Positions 7,499 to 20,639 are shown, counted from the first letter of the stretch. The stretch is 64,000 nucleotides of DNA from Nocardioides nitrophenolicus (GCF_016907515.1 NZ_JAFBBY010000001.1:620001-684000), one strand, 5' to 3'. Numbers and translations: made by a program. The notes: generated by a model not told the origin, from the letters alone.

Positions 7499-8896
7499 AT
7501 GACCCAGACCGCCGTCCCCGAGGCGGAGCCGCTCGACCGGACCGCCCGCACCGTCATCGCCGTCGTCGTCCTCGGCATGATCACCACCGTCCTCGACGCG
7601 ACCATCGTCAGCGTCGCCACCGACCGCCTCGCCGCGGAGTTCACCGTCTCGCTGACCACGATCCAGTGGGTGATGACCGGCTACCTGCTGGCCTTCACCG
7701 CCACCATCCCGCTCGCCGGCTGGGCGATGGACCGCTACGGCGCCCGCCGGGTCTGGCTGCTCGCCGTCGGCGTGTTCACCCTCGGCTCGCTGCTGTGCGG
7801 CGCTGCGTGGTCCGCGTCCTCCCTCATCGGCTTCCGGGTGCTCCAGGGCGCGGGCGCCGGCCTGGTCAGCCCGGTCGGCATCGCCATGGTCGCCCGCGCC
7901 GTCGGCCCGCGGCGGATGGGCCGGGCGATGGCGGTCGTCGGCATCCCGATGATGCTCGGCCCGATCCTCGGCCCGGTGCTGGGCGGCGTCCTGATCGACA
8001 GCGTCGACTGGCGCTGGATCTTCCTGGTCAACATCCCGGTCGGCCTGGCCTGCCTGGCCTGGTCGGTCCGCGCGCTCGCCGCATCCCCTGGGGCCGGTCG
8101 CGAACGACTCGACCTCCTCGGCCTGGCCCTGCTCTCCCCCGGCCTGGTCGCGCTGGCGTACGGCGTCACCTCGCTCGCCTCGTCCTCGTCCTCACGCACC
8201 GCCGTCGTCGGCGGGATCGGCGGCGGCACGCTGCTGCTGGTCGCCTTCGTCGGGCACGCGCTGCGGGTCGACCGGCCGCTCGTCGAGCTGCGCCACTTCG
8301 CGACCCGCGGCTTCGCGACCGCCACCGCCGTGCAGTTCCTCGCCGTCGGCGTCCTCACCGGCGCGGGCTTCCTGCTCCCGCTCTACCACCTGCTCGCGCG
8401 CGGCGAGTCGGAGCTGACCACCGGGCTGCTGCTGGTCCCGCAGGGCGTCGGCGCCGCCCTCGCGATGGCGCTGACCGGCCGGCTCGTCGACCGCGGTCGG
8501 GGGCGGGCCGTCGTCCTGGTCGGCGTGGGGCTGCTCGCGCTCGGCTTCCTCGGCTACACGGCCGTCGGGAGCGCACCCGGGCAGGTCTACCTCGGCGTCG
8601 CGCTATTCGCGATCGGGCTCGGCGCGGGCTGCATCTTCGCCCCGACCAGTGCGGCGGCGTACGCGGCGCTCGACCATGCCGCGATCCCCCGCGCCACCAC
8701 GACCATGAGCATCGCCCAGCGCACCGGCGGTGTGGTCGCGACCGCGGTCTTCGCCACCGTCCTGCAGCACCAGCTCGCCGCCGGCGTACCGGCCGACGCC
8801 TTCGCCGCCGCCTTCCGCTGGCCGCTCGCGATCGCCGTCCTCGCCCTCATCCCGGCCCTGCTGCTCCCCGTCACCCGCCGACCCGGCAGAAAGTAG
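7499..8896 (+). CDS. MFS drug/proton antiporter (DHA2 / EmrB-QacA type)
   Basis: The 465-residue integral membrane protein shows MFS motif A-like GWAMDRYGARRV after the second helix, motif C-like GPILGPVLGG in helix 5, and about 13-14 hydrophobic helices, as expected for DHA2 multidrug antiporters. It probably exports a toxic organic compound using the proton gradient, under the divergent TetR regulator. The ATG at 7499 follows AGAAAAGAG; an upstream TTG at 7472 in frame is less likely. Its last codons and TAG stop lie inside the first copy of a 32-bp-period repeat, so the C-terminal RPGRK sequence is contributed by the repeat. Confidence 0.88.
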   Translation: MTQTAVPEAEPLDRTARTVIAVVVLGMITTVLDATIVSVATDRLAAEFTVSLTTIQWVMTGYLLAFTATIPLAGWAMDRYGARRVWLLAVGVFTLGSLLCGAAWSASSLIGFRVLQGAGAGLVSPVGIAMVARAVGPRRMGRAMAVVGIPMMLGPILGPVLGGVLIDSVDWRWIFLVNIPVGLACLAWSVRALAASPGAGRERLDLLGLALLSPGLVALAYGVTSLASSSSSRTAVVGGIGGGTLLLVAFVGHALRVDRPLVELRHFATRGFATATAVQFLAVGVLTGAGFLLPLYHLLARGESELTTGLLLVPQGVGAALAMALTGRLVDRGRGRAVVLVGVGLLALGFLGYTAVGSAPGQVYLGVALFAIGLGAGCIFAPTSAAAYAALDHAAIPRATTTMSIAQRTGGVVATAVFATVLQHQLAAGVPADAFAAAFRWPLAIAVLALIPALLLPVTRRPGRK

Positions 8897-9051
8897 CCCC
8901 GGATTCGCGCCGACCCGGCAGAAACTGGCCCCGGATCAACGCCGACCCGGCAGAAACTGGCGCCACGCAAAGCCACTTTCTGCCGGGTCGGCGGGAAACA
9001 CGAGCCACTTTCTGCCGGGTCAGCGCAATACAAGAGCCAGTTTCTGCCGGG

Positions 9052-9056
<5 letters not shown>
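8877..9056. repeat. Symmetric 3+3 inverted array of a 13-bp core with 32-bp period
   Basis: The core GACCCGGCAGAAA occurs at 8880-8892, 8912-8924 and 8944-8956, and its reverse complement at 8977-8989, 9009-9021 and 9041-9053. The step is exactly 32 bp within each half, and mirror-image copies pair about one centre at 8966/8967. Bases after the core (CTGGC) are also mostly conserved. The first copy supplies the last codons of the MFS gene and the last copy begins with the TGA stop of pruA. It fills the space between two convergent genes. It could be a bidirectional terminator, a REP/BIME-like element or a protein-binding array. Confidence 0.9.
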
Positions 9057-10689
<1,633 letters not shown>

Positions 10690-10731
10690 GTCAGGTCCTC
10701 TCGGTGGGGGCGGTGCGGTCAGCGAAGCGGG

Positions 10732-11667
10732 TCAGCGGTGCGCGAGGGCGCGCAGGAAGAAGGCGACGTTGGCGGGGCGCTCGGCGAGACGCCGCATGAA
10801 GTACCCGTACCAGTCGGTGCCGAACGGGAGGTAGACGCGCATCCGTACCCCGTCGTCGACCATCCGCTGCTCGAGCTCGGGGCGCACGCCGTACAGCATC
10901 TGCGCCTCCCACCGGTCCGCACCCCGACCCGCACCCACCGCCGCAGCCACCGCGCGGTCGAGCATCGCGGGGTCGTGGGTGGCGATCATCGGGTAGCACT
11001 CGGCGGCCATCAACGCGTCGATCGCGCGCTCGTAGGCGTGGTCGACCTCGGCCTTGCGCTGAAGGGCGACCGACGCGGGCTCGCGGTAGGCGCCCTTGAC
11101 CAGCCGGATCCTGGCGCCGGTGCCGTCGAGGTCCGCGATGTCGCCCGGCGTCCGGCGCAGGTTGGTCTGCAGCACGTTCCCCACGAACGGGTACGTCGCC
11201 CGCAGCGCACCGCCGATCGCGAGCGTCGAGTCGACGGTCGTGTGGTCCTCCATGTCGAGGGTGACCGTGCAGCCGAGCGCCGCGGCCGCGTCGGCGACCT
11301 CGGCGGCGTGGTCGGTGGCGATCGTCGTACCGCCGGGCAGGGCCTGGCCCATCGCGGACAGCTTGAGCGAGAGGTCGGCCCCGGCGGCACAGCCCGCCTC
11401 GGCGAGCGCGGAGACCAGGGCGAGATAGGCGTCGCGCATGGCCCGGGCGCCGGCGAGGTCGCGCACGTCCTCGCCGAGCACGTCGATGCTCACCACGCGA
11501 CCGGTGGCGACCAGCCGGCGGGCGGCGGCGACCGCGTCGGCGGTGGTCTCGCCGGGCACGAAGCGGTCGACGACCTTGCGGGTGGGCGGGAAGGACTCCA
11601 CCGCGCGCCGGGCGCGAGCGCTGCGGGAGGCGCGGTTCAGGGTGTGACTCAGGGCCTGGTCGAGCAT
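10732..11667 (-). CDS. putA: Proline dehydrogenase (FAD-dependent)
   Basis: The 311-residue protein is a short monofunctional proline dehydrogenase that oxidises proline to pyrroline-5-carboxylate at the membrane. The beta/alpha-barrel family segments are visible: LSLKLSAMGQ, DMEDHTTVDST, LQTNLRRT, RLVKGAYREP, ATHDP and QMLYGVRPE, with the C-terminal RVYLPFGTDWYGYFMRRLAERPAN typical of ProDH. TAGCGT at 11679-11674 on the minus strand is a -10 6 nt before the ATG (leaderless). It starts the put operon with pruA and is divergent from a PucR-type activator. The symbol follows the common actinobacterial usage; prodH is an alternative. Confidence 0.93.
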   Translation of the reverse strand: MLDQALSHTLNRASRSARARRAVESFPPTRKVVDRFVPGETTADAVAAARRLVATGRVVSIDVLGEDVRDLAGARAMRDAYLALVSALAEAGCAAGADLSLKLSAMGQALPGGTTIATDHAAEVADAAAALGCTVTLDMEDHTTVDSTLAIGGALRATYPFVGNVLQTNLRRTPGDIADLDGTGARIRLVKGAYREPASVALQRKAEVDHAYERAIDALMAAECYPMIATHDPAMLDRAVAAAVGAGRGADRWEAQMLYGVRPELEQRMVDDGVRMRVYLPFGTDWYGYFMRRLAERPANVAFFLRALAHR

Positions 11668-11749
11668 GCTTCCACGCTAGGAGCGCGCCGGGTCACACGA
11701 AACGGACGTCTGTCACTTCTTTGACCCACCAGCGTGTGACACTTGTCCA
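11668..11749. promoter_or_regulatory. Divergent promoter region between put operon and PucR regulator
   Basis: TGTCAC at 11711-11716 and GTGACA at 11736-11741 form an inverted repeat with a 19-bp spacer. The right arm overlaps GACACT (11738-11743), the predicted -10 of the regulator gene, while TAGCGT at 11674-11679 (minus strand) is the -10 of the proline dehydrogenase gene. Binding of the regulator here could control both genes. The link to PucR is inferred from position. Confidence 0.5.
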
Positions 11750-12895
11750 GTGAGCTCGCTCGACGACCTCGTGGAGGACATGGCCCGGCTGACCGACGCG
11801 CCGTGCACGCTCGAGGACCCGGACTTCCGCCTCATCGGCTTCTCCGACCACCGCGGCGACGACGTCGTGGACTCGATCCGGCAGCGCTCGATCCTGCAGC
11901 GCCGGTCGAGCGACGACGTCCGAGCCTGGTTCCGGGGCCAGGGCATCGAGGACTCCCCCGGACCGTTGCGTACCCCGGCCGACCCCGACCTCGGGATCGT
12001 CGCCCGGCTGTGCGTCCCGGCGCGGCACCTGGACCGCGTGCACGGGTACTTCTGGCTGATCGACCCCGACGGCCGGATCCCCGTCTCCACCTGGCCCGAG
12101 GCGGTGCGGATCGCCGAGTCCGCGGCCGGGCTGCTCAATGTCGCCGAGCGCCGCCAGGGCCACCGGGATGCCCTCTTCCGCGAGCTGGTCGAGGGCGGTC
12201 GCCTGGCCGCTCGGGAGTCGGCGGTCGACCTGGCCCTGGCCGGCGGTCTCGACCTGCAGGAGCCGGTCACCTGCGTGCTGCTCGAGCGCCCGGAGCTGCT
12301 CGACCAGGTCGCGAGCCGGCCCTCCCGCGCCGGCGTGGTCTGGGTCCGGTCCGGTCCGGGCGTCGCCGGGGCCGTGGTCCGCGCCGGTCTCGTCGGCGCG
12401 ACCGACGGCCTCACCGACCTCCTCGGCGCCCTGGGCCTGGGCCGCCGGGTCGACAGCCTGGACCGGGTCACCCGGGCCGCCACCGGCCCCACCGTCCCGG
12501 GCATCGACGCCCTCGCCGCCGCCCACCGCGGCGCCCGGGTCGCGCTGCGCGTGGCCCGGACCGCCGCGCCCGGCACCGTCGTGCGCTGGGAGTCCCTGGG
12601 CCCGCTGGCCCTGCTCGGCGTCACCCGCGACGACGACCTCGAGTCGGCCGTCATCGCCCCGCCGGTCCGCGCGTTCCTTTCCGGCGCGGCGCCCGACCTG
12701 CTCGGCACCGTGCGGACCTGGCTCGACGAGGCCGGCAGCGTCGGCCGTACGGCGGCCCGGCTCGCCGTGCACCGCCAGACCGTCTACCACCGGATCGCGC
12801 AGGTCGAGCAGGCCACCGGCTACGACCTCGGCCGGGGACCGGACCGCCTCCGGCTGCACCTCGCCCTGGAGCTCGCGCCGTACCTCACCGGCTGA
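11750..12895 (+). CDS. PucR-family transcriptional regulator of proline catabolism
   Basis: The 381-residue protein has an N-terminal sensing region (about 1-125), a middle CdaR/GGDEF-like region and a C-terminal PucR helix-turn-helix (VGRTAARLAVHRQTVYHRIAQVEQATG, about 340-366). PucR-like proteins divergent from proline dehydrogenase activate the put genes when proline is present in other actinobacteria. The GTG start is 6 nt after GACACT, giving a probable leaderless mRNA whose -10 overlaps half of an inverted repeat, consistent with autoregulation. The function in proline catabolism is inferred from family and position. Confidence 0.88.
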   Translation: MSSLDDLVEDMARLTDAPCTLEDPDFRLIGFSDHRGDDVVDSIRQRSILQRRSSDDVRAWFRGQGIEDSPGPLRTPADPDLGIVARLCVPARHLDRVHGYFWLIDPDGRIPVSTWPEAVRIAESAAGLLNVAERRQGHRDALFRELVEGGRLAARESAVDLALAGGLDLQEPVTCVLLERPELLDQVASRPSRAGVVWVRSGPGVAGAVVRAGLVGATDGLTDLLGALGLGRRVDSLDRVTRAATGPTVPGIDALAAAHRGARVALRVARTAAPGTVVRWESLGPLALLGVTRDDDLESAVIAPPVRAFLSGAAPDLLGTVRTWLDEAGSVGRTAARLAVHRQTVYHRIAQVEQATGYDLGRGPDRLRLHLALELAPYLTG

Positions 12896-13089
12896 GGGAG
12901 CTCGGGAAAGCGGTGGAGCCGGGTGCACCGACCGACGTACATTCGTGGGGTCGGACCTCGCGCAGAGGTCTCCTGCCCTTCATGCCTTCGTGGCCGAACG
13001 GAAATACGGACCCTGGACGATCCATCCGACAGGCGCCGTACGACCTGGCGGATGCACGCGAGCGGAGACGGAAGGAGGTATCGGCGGCC

Positions 13090-13530
13090 ATGACCACCGT
13101 GATGCTGCTCAACGCCTCCTACGAGCCGCTCGGCACGGTCACCTTCCAGCACGCCGTGCGGATGCTGTTCCGAGAGGTCGCCACCGTCGAGGAGGCGCAC
13201 GAGGACCGGATGATCGGACCGCACCCGTGGCCCCGGGTGATCCGGCTGGTCCGCTACGTCGCCGCGAAGTGGATGTACCGGCCCGCGGCGTATTCACGGA
13301 CCAATGTGCTCAAGCGGGACCGTCACCGGTGCGCCTACTGCGGGGCGTACGCCACCACCATCGACCACCTGCTCCCCCAGAGTCGCGGTGGCGGCTGGAC
13401 CTGGCTGAACACGGTCGCGGCGTGCAGCCCGTGCAACGGCCGGAAGGCGAACCGCACCCCCGCCGAGGCGGGGATGCGGCTGCGGCTGGACCCGTTCGTG
13501 CCGACCCGCGCCCAGCTCGCCGTGGGCTGA
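13090..13530 (+). CDS. HNH endonuclease
   Basis: The 146-residue protein carries a zinc-supported HNH motif: Cys81-x2-Cys84, Asp92-His93, Asn107 and Cys112-x2-Cys115-Asn116. The N-terminus (MLLNASYEPLGTVTFQHAVRMLF) is typical of small stand-alone actinobacterial HNH proteins. Such proteins nick or cut DNA, but the biological role of this chromosomal group is unknown. A strong AAGGAGGT ribosome site lies about 9 nt before the ATG. The 194 bp upstream hold no convincing gene. There is no linked methylase or phage gene. Confidence 0.88.
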   Translation: MTTVMLLNASYEPLGTVTFQHAVRMLFREVATVEEAHEDRMIGPHPWPRVIRLVRYVAAKWMYRPAAYSRTNVLKRDRHRCAYCGAYATTIDHLLPQSRGGGWTWLNTVAACSPCNGRKANRTPAEAGMRLRLDPFVPTRAQLAVG

Positions 13531-13556
13531 GGCCCGCGGGCCCTAGAGTTCGCCCC

Positions 13557-14246
13557 GTGCGCCGGTCCACCAAGCTCGAGCTCGCCTATGTCGCCCTCGC
13601 GGCGGCCGACACCGCGCTGGCGGGGTCCGGCCGCCCGTGGGCGCATCGGGCGCGGCATGTCACGAAGCCGCTGCTGCTGCCCGCCCTCGGCTCCGCCCTC
13701 GCCACCGACGCCCGCGCCCAGGGCTCGCCACTGCGCACCACCACCCTGCTCGCGCAGGCCGGCGGCTGGGGCGGCGACGTGCTGCTGCTCGGCTCCGGCG
13801 AGCGGGCCTTCGCCGCAGGCGCGACCTCCTTCGGGCTGGGCCATCTCGCCTACCTGACGGGCTTCCGGCGCCATCGCGACCGTCGTACGCCGATGGCCGG
13901 CAGCCGCGCCGCGCGGGTCGTCGCCCTGCTGTGGGCCGCCAGCGGGCCGGTGGTCGCGGCGCGGGCGGCCCGGCAGGACCGCCGCCTGGGCGGGGTCGTG
14001 CTCAGCTACTCCGCGCTGCTGGCCACCACGGCGGCCGCGGCCACCCACCTCGACCCGGCCCTGCCGCGCGACGCGCGCCTGCTCACCGCCGCGGGGGGAC
14101 TCACCTTCCTCGCCTCCGACGCGGTGCTCGGTGCCCGGACCTTCCTGCTCCCCGACGCGCCCGCGCGACTCGAGTCGGTCGTGATGGCGACCTACACCGC
14201 GGCGCAGCTGCTGCTCGCCGAGGGCGCGGCACGCGCCGGTCGCTGA
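13557..14246 (+). CDS. YhhN/TMEM86-type lysoplasmalogenase-like membrane protein
   Basis: The 229-residue protein has about seven or eight hydrophobic segments and the YhhN features KPLLLPALG near the start, GDVLLL and LGHLAYLTGF in the middle and SDAVLGARTFLLP near the C-terminus. Known members cleave the vinyl-ether bond of lysoplasmalogens, but many bacterial members are uncharacterised. The GTG start is chosen because TAGAGT at 13544-13549 is a -10 7 nt upstream (leaderless). It follows the HNH gene by 26 bp but appears to have its own promoter. Confidence 0.8.
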   Translation: MRRSTKLELAYVALAAADTALAGSGRPWAHRARHVTKPLLLPALGSALATDARAQGSPLRTTTLLAQAGGWGGDVLLLGSGERAFAAGATSFGLGHLAYLTGFRRHRDRRTPMAGSRAARVVALLWAASGPVVAARAARQDRRLGGVVLSYSALLATTAAAATHLDPALPRDARLLTAAGGLTFLASDAVLGARTFLLPDAPARLESVVMATYTAAQLLLAEGAARAGR

Positions 14247-16535
<2,289 letters not shown>

Positions 16536-16544
16536 CGCCCGGCG

Positions 16545-19070
16545 TCACAGCCGCGGGTCGACCGGCTCCGACTCCAGTGCCAGCACCGCGAACACCGCCT
16601 GGTGCACCTGCCACAGCGGCCGGCGCTCGACGAAGCCGGTGAGCGCGTCCAGCCCGAGGCCGTGCTCGCGCAGCGCGAGCTGTCGCTTCCTGCCGAGGTG
16701 GCGCTGGCGGAGCAGGTCGAGCGCGTCGGTGTAGTCGGGACCGTAGATGATCCGGAGGTACTCCCGGCCGCGCACCTTCAGCCCGGGCTGCACCCGCCCC
16801 GCGACCGGGTGGGCCGGCTTGACGACCATGCCCTCCCCGCCGGCGGCGGTGAGGTCGAGCCACCACCGGGTGGCCGCCTCACGCTCGGCGGGCGAGGACA
16901 GGTCGACCAGCCGGTGCCGGGTCGGCGCGACCAGGTCGCCGTCCATCCGGGCCAGCTCGGCGAGGTGCCAGGGGTGCGGCTCGGTGTGGGCGAGCGCCCG
17001 GCCCTCGGCGGCCAGGATCTGGAAGGGTGCGACGGTGACCCCGTCGAGGCCCTCGGTCGGGCGGCAGTACGACGCGTAGGCGTCCCGGAACGCGGTCGCG
17101 TTCACCCGCCGACGGGCGACCCGGTCGGCCAGCGCCGCCACGTCGAGGCCGCGAGCGGCTGCCTGGTCGAGCAGGTCCGCGGCGACCGGGAGCGCGGTGC
17201 GGGCGGCGGCCCCGACGGCGGCGTACTGGTCCTGGATCAGGCCCAGCGCCTTGGCTGACCACGGCAGCAGCTCGCAGTCGAGCGCCAGCCAGTCGGTGTC
17301 GAGGGAGGCGAACAGCGGCGCCGCGGCCGCGCGCAGCCGGGCGACGAGCTCGTCGGCGAGCACCGGGTCGGCGAAGAACGGCCGTCCGGTGCGGGTGTGG
17401 ACCACGCCGGTGGAGCCGTCGCCCACGCCGAACCGGCGCTCGGCCACCTCCGCGTCACGGGCCAGCACCGCGATCGCCCGCGAGCCCATGTGCTTCTCCT
17501 CGCACACGACGTGGGTGACGCCCCAGCCGGCGTACTCCTCGAAGGCCTGCGCGGGGTGCTCCAGGAAGCCGTCCTCGGTCGCGGTGGCGACCGGCGACAT
17601 CGTCGGCGGGAGGTACACCAGCCAGCGCGGGTCGACCGCGAACCGGCTCATCACCTCCAGCGCGGCGGCGGCGTTCTCCTCGGGCACCTTCACCTTGCCG
17701 GCGTACGGCGAGTCGAGCCAGCGGGTGCCGGCGACGTCGCCGATCGCCAGCACCGACGGCTCGCGGTCGCCCGGCGCGGCCGCGAGCGGGCGCACCGGCG
17801 CGTACCACTCCTGCTCGGCCGGCACCGCCACGATCTCCCGCTCCGGGTAGCGCAGCGCGGTGAGCGCACCGCCGAAGACGACGCCGGTGTCGAGGCAGAT
17901 GGTGTTGTTGACCCACTCGGCGCGGGGCACCGGGGTGTGGCCGTAGACGACCATCGCCTCGCCGCGGTACTCCTCCGCCCACGGGTAGCGCACCGGCAGG
18001 CCGTAGGCGTCGGTCTCGCCGGTGGTGTCGCCGTAGAGCGCGAAGGCGCGGACCCGCCCGGACGCGCGGCCGTGGTAGGACTCCTTCAGGCCGGCGTGCG
18101 CGACGACCAGGCGGCCGCCGTCGAGGACGTAGTGGCTGATCAGGCCGTCCATGAAGGCCAGCGCCCGCTCCCGGAACCCCTCGGGCTGCGCGGCCAGCTG
18201 GTCGAGCGACTCGGCCAGCCCGTGGGCGACCTTGACGTTCGCGCCGCGTAGCGCGCGCACCAGCTTGGCCTCGTGGTTGCCCGAGACGCACAGCGCGGTG
18301 CCCGCGGCGACCATCCCCATCACCAGCCGCAGCACGCCGGGGGTGTCGGGGCCACGGTCGACGAGGTCGCCGACGAACACCGCCCGCCGGCCCTCGGGAT
18401 GGCTGGCGCCGGTGGCGGCGCCGCTGGCGTCGTAGGTCAGCCGCCAGCCGAGCTCAGCCAGCAGGGTGCGCAGCTCGGACGCGCAGCCATGGACGTCGCC
18501 GATGACGTCGAAGGGCCCCGTGACCTCGCGCAGGTCGTTCCACGAGCGCTCGCGCTCGATGGTCGCGGCGGCGATCTCCGCGACACCGCGCAGCACGTGG
18601 ACCCGGCGGAAGCCCTCCTTGCGGATGCGGCCCAGGGAGCGCTTCAGGTCGCGCTGCTGCCGGGTGATCACGTGCCTGCCGAAGGCGCGGTCGGGGCGGC
18701 TCGCGTTGCGCTCCACCGCCACGCTCTCGGGTACGTCGAGCACGATCGCGTCGACGAGCACGTCGTGGCTCTTCGCGAGCCGCACCAGCTCGGCGCGCGC
18801 CGCCTGCTGGACGTTGGTCGCGTCGACCACGGTGAGCAGGCCGCGGCGCAGTCGGGTGCCGACGATGTAGTGGAGCACGTCGAAGGCGTCGGGGGTCGCC
18901 GACTGGTCGTTCTCGTCGTCAGCCACCAGGCCGCGGCAGAAGTCGCTGGAGACGACCTCGGTCGGCCGGAAGTGCGCCCGGGCGAAGGTCGACTTGCCGC
19001 TGCCGGACACGCCGACGAGCAGCACCAGGCCCATCGCGGGCACGCCGAGCGTGGTCGCGGTGTCAGTCAT
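16545..19070 (-). CDS. pnkp: Polynucleotide kinase-phosphatase-ligase for RNA repair
   Basis: The 841-residue protein has the three-domain build of bacterial Pnkp. The kinase P-loop GVSGSGKST is at residues 20-28. The metallophosphoesterase domain has GDVHG (191-195), GDLVDRGPD (234-242) and GNHE (264-267). The ligase-type adenylyltransferase domain carries nucleotidyl motif I around Lys526 (EEKHMG) with later motifs including VVKPAHP. Known homologues heal and seal broken RNAs such as ribotoxin-cleaved tRNAs, and need Hen1 for full ligation. The start codon overlaps the stop of hen1 by 8 bp, so the two are translated together. It is the last gene of the yrlA-rsr-hen1-pnkp cluster. Confidence 0.95.
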   Translation of the reverse strand: MTDTATTLGVPAMGLVLLVGVSGSGKSTFARAHFRPTEVVSSDFCRGLVADDENDQSATPDAFDVLHYIVGTRLRRGLLTVVDATNVQQAARAELVRLAKSHDVLVDAIVLDVPESVAVERNASRPDRAFGRHVITRQQRDLKRSLGRIRKEGFRRVHVLRGVAEIAAATIERERSWNDLREVTGPFDVIGDVHGCASELRTLLAELGWRLTYDASGAATGASHPEGRRAVFVGDLVDRGPDTPGVLRLVMGMVAAGTALCVSGNHEAKLVRALRGANVKVAHGLAESLDQLAAQPEGFRERALAFMDGLISHYVLDGGRLVVAHAGLKESYHGRASGRVRAFALYGDTTGETDAYGLPVRYPWAEEYRGEAMVVYGHTPVPRAEWVNNTICLDTGVVFGGALTALRYPEREIVAVPAEQEWYAPVRPLAAAPGDREPSVLAIGDVAGTRWLDSPYAGKVKVPEENAAAALEVMSRFAVDPRWLVYLPPTMSPVATATEDGFLEHPAQAFEEYAGWGVTHVVCEEKHMGSRAIAVLARDAEVAERRFGVGDGSTGVVHTRTGRPFFADPVLADELVARLRAAAAPLFASLDTDWLALDCELLPWSAKALGLIQDQYAAVGAAARTALPVAADLLDQAAARGLDVAALADRVARRRVNATAFRDAYASYCRPTEGLDGVTVAPFQILAAEGRALAHTEPHPWHLAELARMDGDLVAPTRHRLVDLSSPAEREAATRWWLDLTAAGGEGMVVKPAHPVAGRVQPGLKVRGREYLRIIYGPDYTDALDLLRQRHLGRKRQLALREHGLGLDALTGFVERRPLWQVHQAVFAVLALESEPVDPRL

Positions 19071-20484
19071 CGGCGTTCTCCTTCCGGGTGAAGACGGCCA
19101 GCTGGGTGGGACTTCCGTGGGTCCCGTCGACGTCGCCGACGCCTCGGTGCTCGACGGCGTAGCCGTGGGTCGCCGCGACCCGGGCGCACCAGTCGGCGAA
19201 CTCTGCGCGGTCCCACTCGAAGCGGTGGTCGGGGTGACGCCGGCCGGTGAGGCCTTCGTAGAGCACGTTGTAGTCGCGGTTCGGGGTGGTCACCAGCACC
19301 GCACCGGGACGCGCGGCCCCGAAGACCACCCGCTCCAGGGCGGGCAGTCGCGGCGGGTCGACGTGCTCGACGACCTCCATCAGCACCGCGACGTCGTACC
19401 CGGCGAAGCGGGGGTCCTCGTAGGTCAGCGCACCCTGGAACAGCTCGAGTCGACCGGCCTGGCGCTCGCTCATCCGGTCGACGTGCAGCCGGCGGGCGGC
19501 GTACTGCAGGGACCGGGTGGACACGTCGCAGCCCGCGACCCGCTCGATGCCGGGGGCCTTCAGCAGGCGGTCCAGGAGCTGGCCCGGACCGCAGCCCAGG
19601 TCGATGACCGAGCGGGCCCCGAGCTCCGCGATCGCGGCCAGCACCGCCTCGTGGCGCTGCCGGTTGAGGGGGACCCGCCGCTCCTCCGGCTGCAGCACCT
19701 CCTCCTCGCCCACCTCGGCGTCCGGCCCGGTGTCGTCGAGCTCGGTGTCGTCGAGCTCGGCCAGGCGCGCCAGTGCGAGCCGGGTGAGGCCGCCACGACG
19801 GCCGAGATAGCGCCGGGTGATCAGCGTGCGGTCCGGGTGGGCCGCCAGCCACGCGCCGCCCGAGCGCAGCAGCTTGTCGACCTCGTCCGGTCCCTGCCAG
19901 TAGTGCTTGGACTCGTCGAGCACCGGGAGCAGGACGTGCAGCTGGCTGAGCGCGTCGGCCAGCCGCAGCTCGCCGTGCAGGGTCAGCCGGAGGTAGCGCG
20001 AGGCACCCCACGCGGGGAAGCCCTCGTCGAGCGGGATCGGCTCGGCGTCGACTCGCCACCCGAGCGGCTCGAACAGGCGCCGCGCGATCTCCGCTCCCCC
20101 GCGGCACGGCAGCACCGGGATCGCGATCTCCAGCGGCAGCGCCTGCTCCGCCAGCTCCGGGCGCGCCTTGCAGATCCCGCTGCGAGCGGTGCTGAAGACG
20201 TCGGCGAGGGCGACGCCGAGCAGGGATGAGGCGGCGTACGAGCGGTCGTTGACGTACTGCGCCAGGCTGAAGTCGGGCGTCTCGCGTCCTCGCCGCCGCG
20301 CCAGCCGCACCGGATCGACCTCCAGCAGCAGCGCGGCGGTGCAGCGCTCCTCGCTCGCCTCCGGGTACAGCACCGTCGCCGTGCCGAAGGACTGCGCGAA
20401 CTCCTGGACCCGGTCCGGGTGCTTGTGCAGCAGGTAGCCGAGGTCGGTCGCCGGCCGGTGGGTGGTCGAGATGGTCAGCAGCAC
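19063..20484 (-). CDS. hen1: Hen1 3'-terminal RNA ribose 2'-O-methyltransferase
   Basis: The 473-residue protein is the partner of Pnkp: it methylates the 2'-OH at the broken RNA end so that the repaired RNA resists renewed cleavage. The N-terminal half (LLTISTTHRPATDLGYLLHK) is the bacterial Hen1 domain that supports Pnkp ligation. The C-terminal methyltransferase has the SAM motif DLGCGPGQLL (295-304) and the metal-binding set Glu370, Glu373, His374 and His420. A GTG start at 20484 is chosen because family members begin at this LLTIxTTHRPA segment. It is followed without a gap by pnkp and preceded by rsr, 98 bp from the tail stop of that gene. Confidence 0.94.
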   Translation of the reverse strand: MLLTISTTHRPATDLGYLLHKHPDRVQEFAQSFGTATVLYPEASEERCTAALLLEVDPVRLARRRGRETPDFSLAQYVNDRSYAASSLLGVALADVFSTARSGICKARPELAEQALPLEIAIPVLPCRGGAEIARRLFEPLGWRVDAEPIPLDEGFPAWGASRYLRLTLHGELRLADALSQLHVLLPVLDESKHYWQGPDEVDKLLRSGGAWLAAHPDRTLITRRYLGRRGGLTRLALARLAELDDTELDDTGPDAEVGEEEVLQPEERRVPLNRQRHEAVLAAIAELGARSVIDLGCGPGQLLDRLLKAPGIERVAGCDVSTRSLQYAARRLHVDRMSERQAGRLELFQGALTYEDPRFAGYDVAVLMEVVEHVDPPRLPALERVVFGAARPGAVLVTTPNRDYNVLYEGLTGRRHPDHRFEWDRAEFADWCARVAATHGYAVEHRGVGDVDGTHGSPTQLAVFTRKENADD

Positions 20485-20523
20485 GTCGTCATCCTGCCTG
20501 GGAACGGGTGGGCGGTGGTGGAC

Positions 20524-20565
20524 CGTGTGCCCGAGAGCGCGCGGATGCGGGCTCTCGGGCACACG
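20524..20565. other. 15-bp perfect hairpin between rsr and hen1
   Basis: CGTGTGCCCGAGAGC (20524-20538) and its exact reverse complement (20551-20565) are separated by 12 nt. No U-tract follows on the minus strand, so it may be a partial terminator, an RNA-processing or stabilising element, or a protein site that sets the ratio of rsr to hen1-pnkp expression. It lies just after the TGA (20583-20585) that would end the full-length Rsr protein. Confidence 0.65.
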
Positions 20566-20639
20566 TCCCCGGTCGGGGCCGCTCAGAACGGCCAGTGCTG
20601 GTCGCGGCCCTGCTCCAGGAGCGGGATCGCGGCGAAGCC

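Noticed and set aside
12921..13092. A small open frame (VHRPTYIRGVG...) ending in an ATGA overlap with the HNH gene.
   Set aside because: It has no ribosome site or family resemblance, and its Arg-rich composition is what random GC-rich DNA gives.
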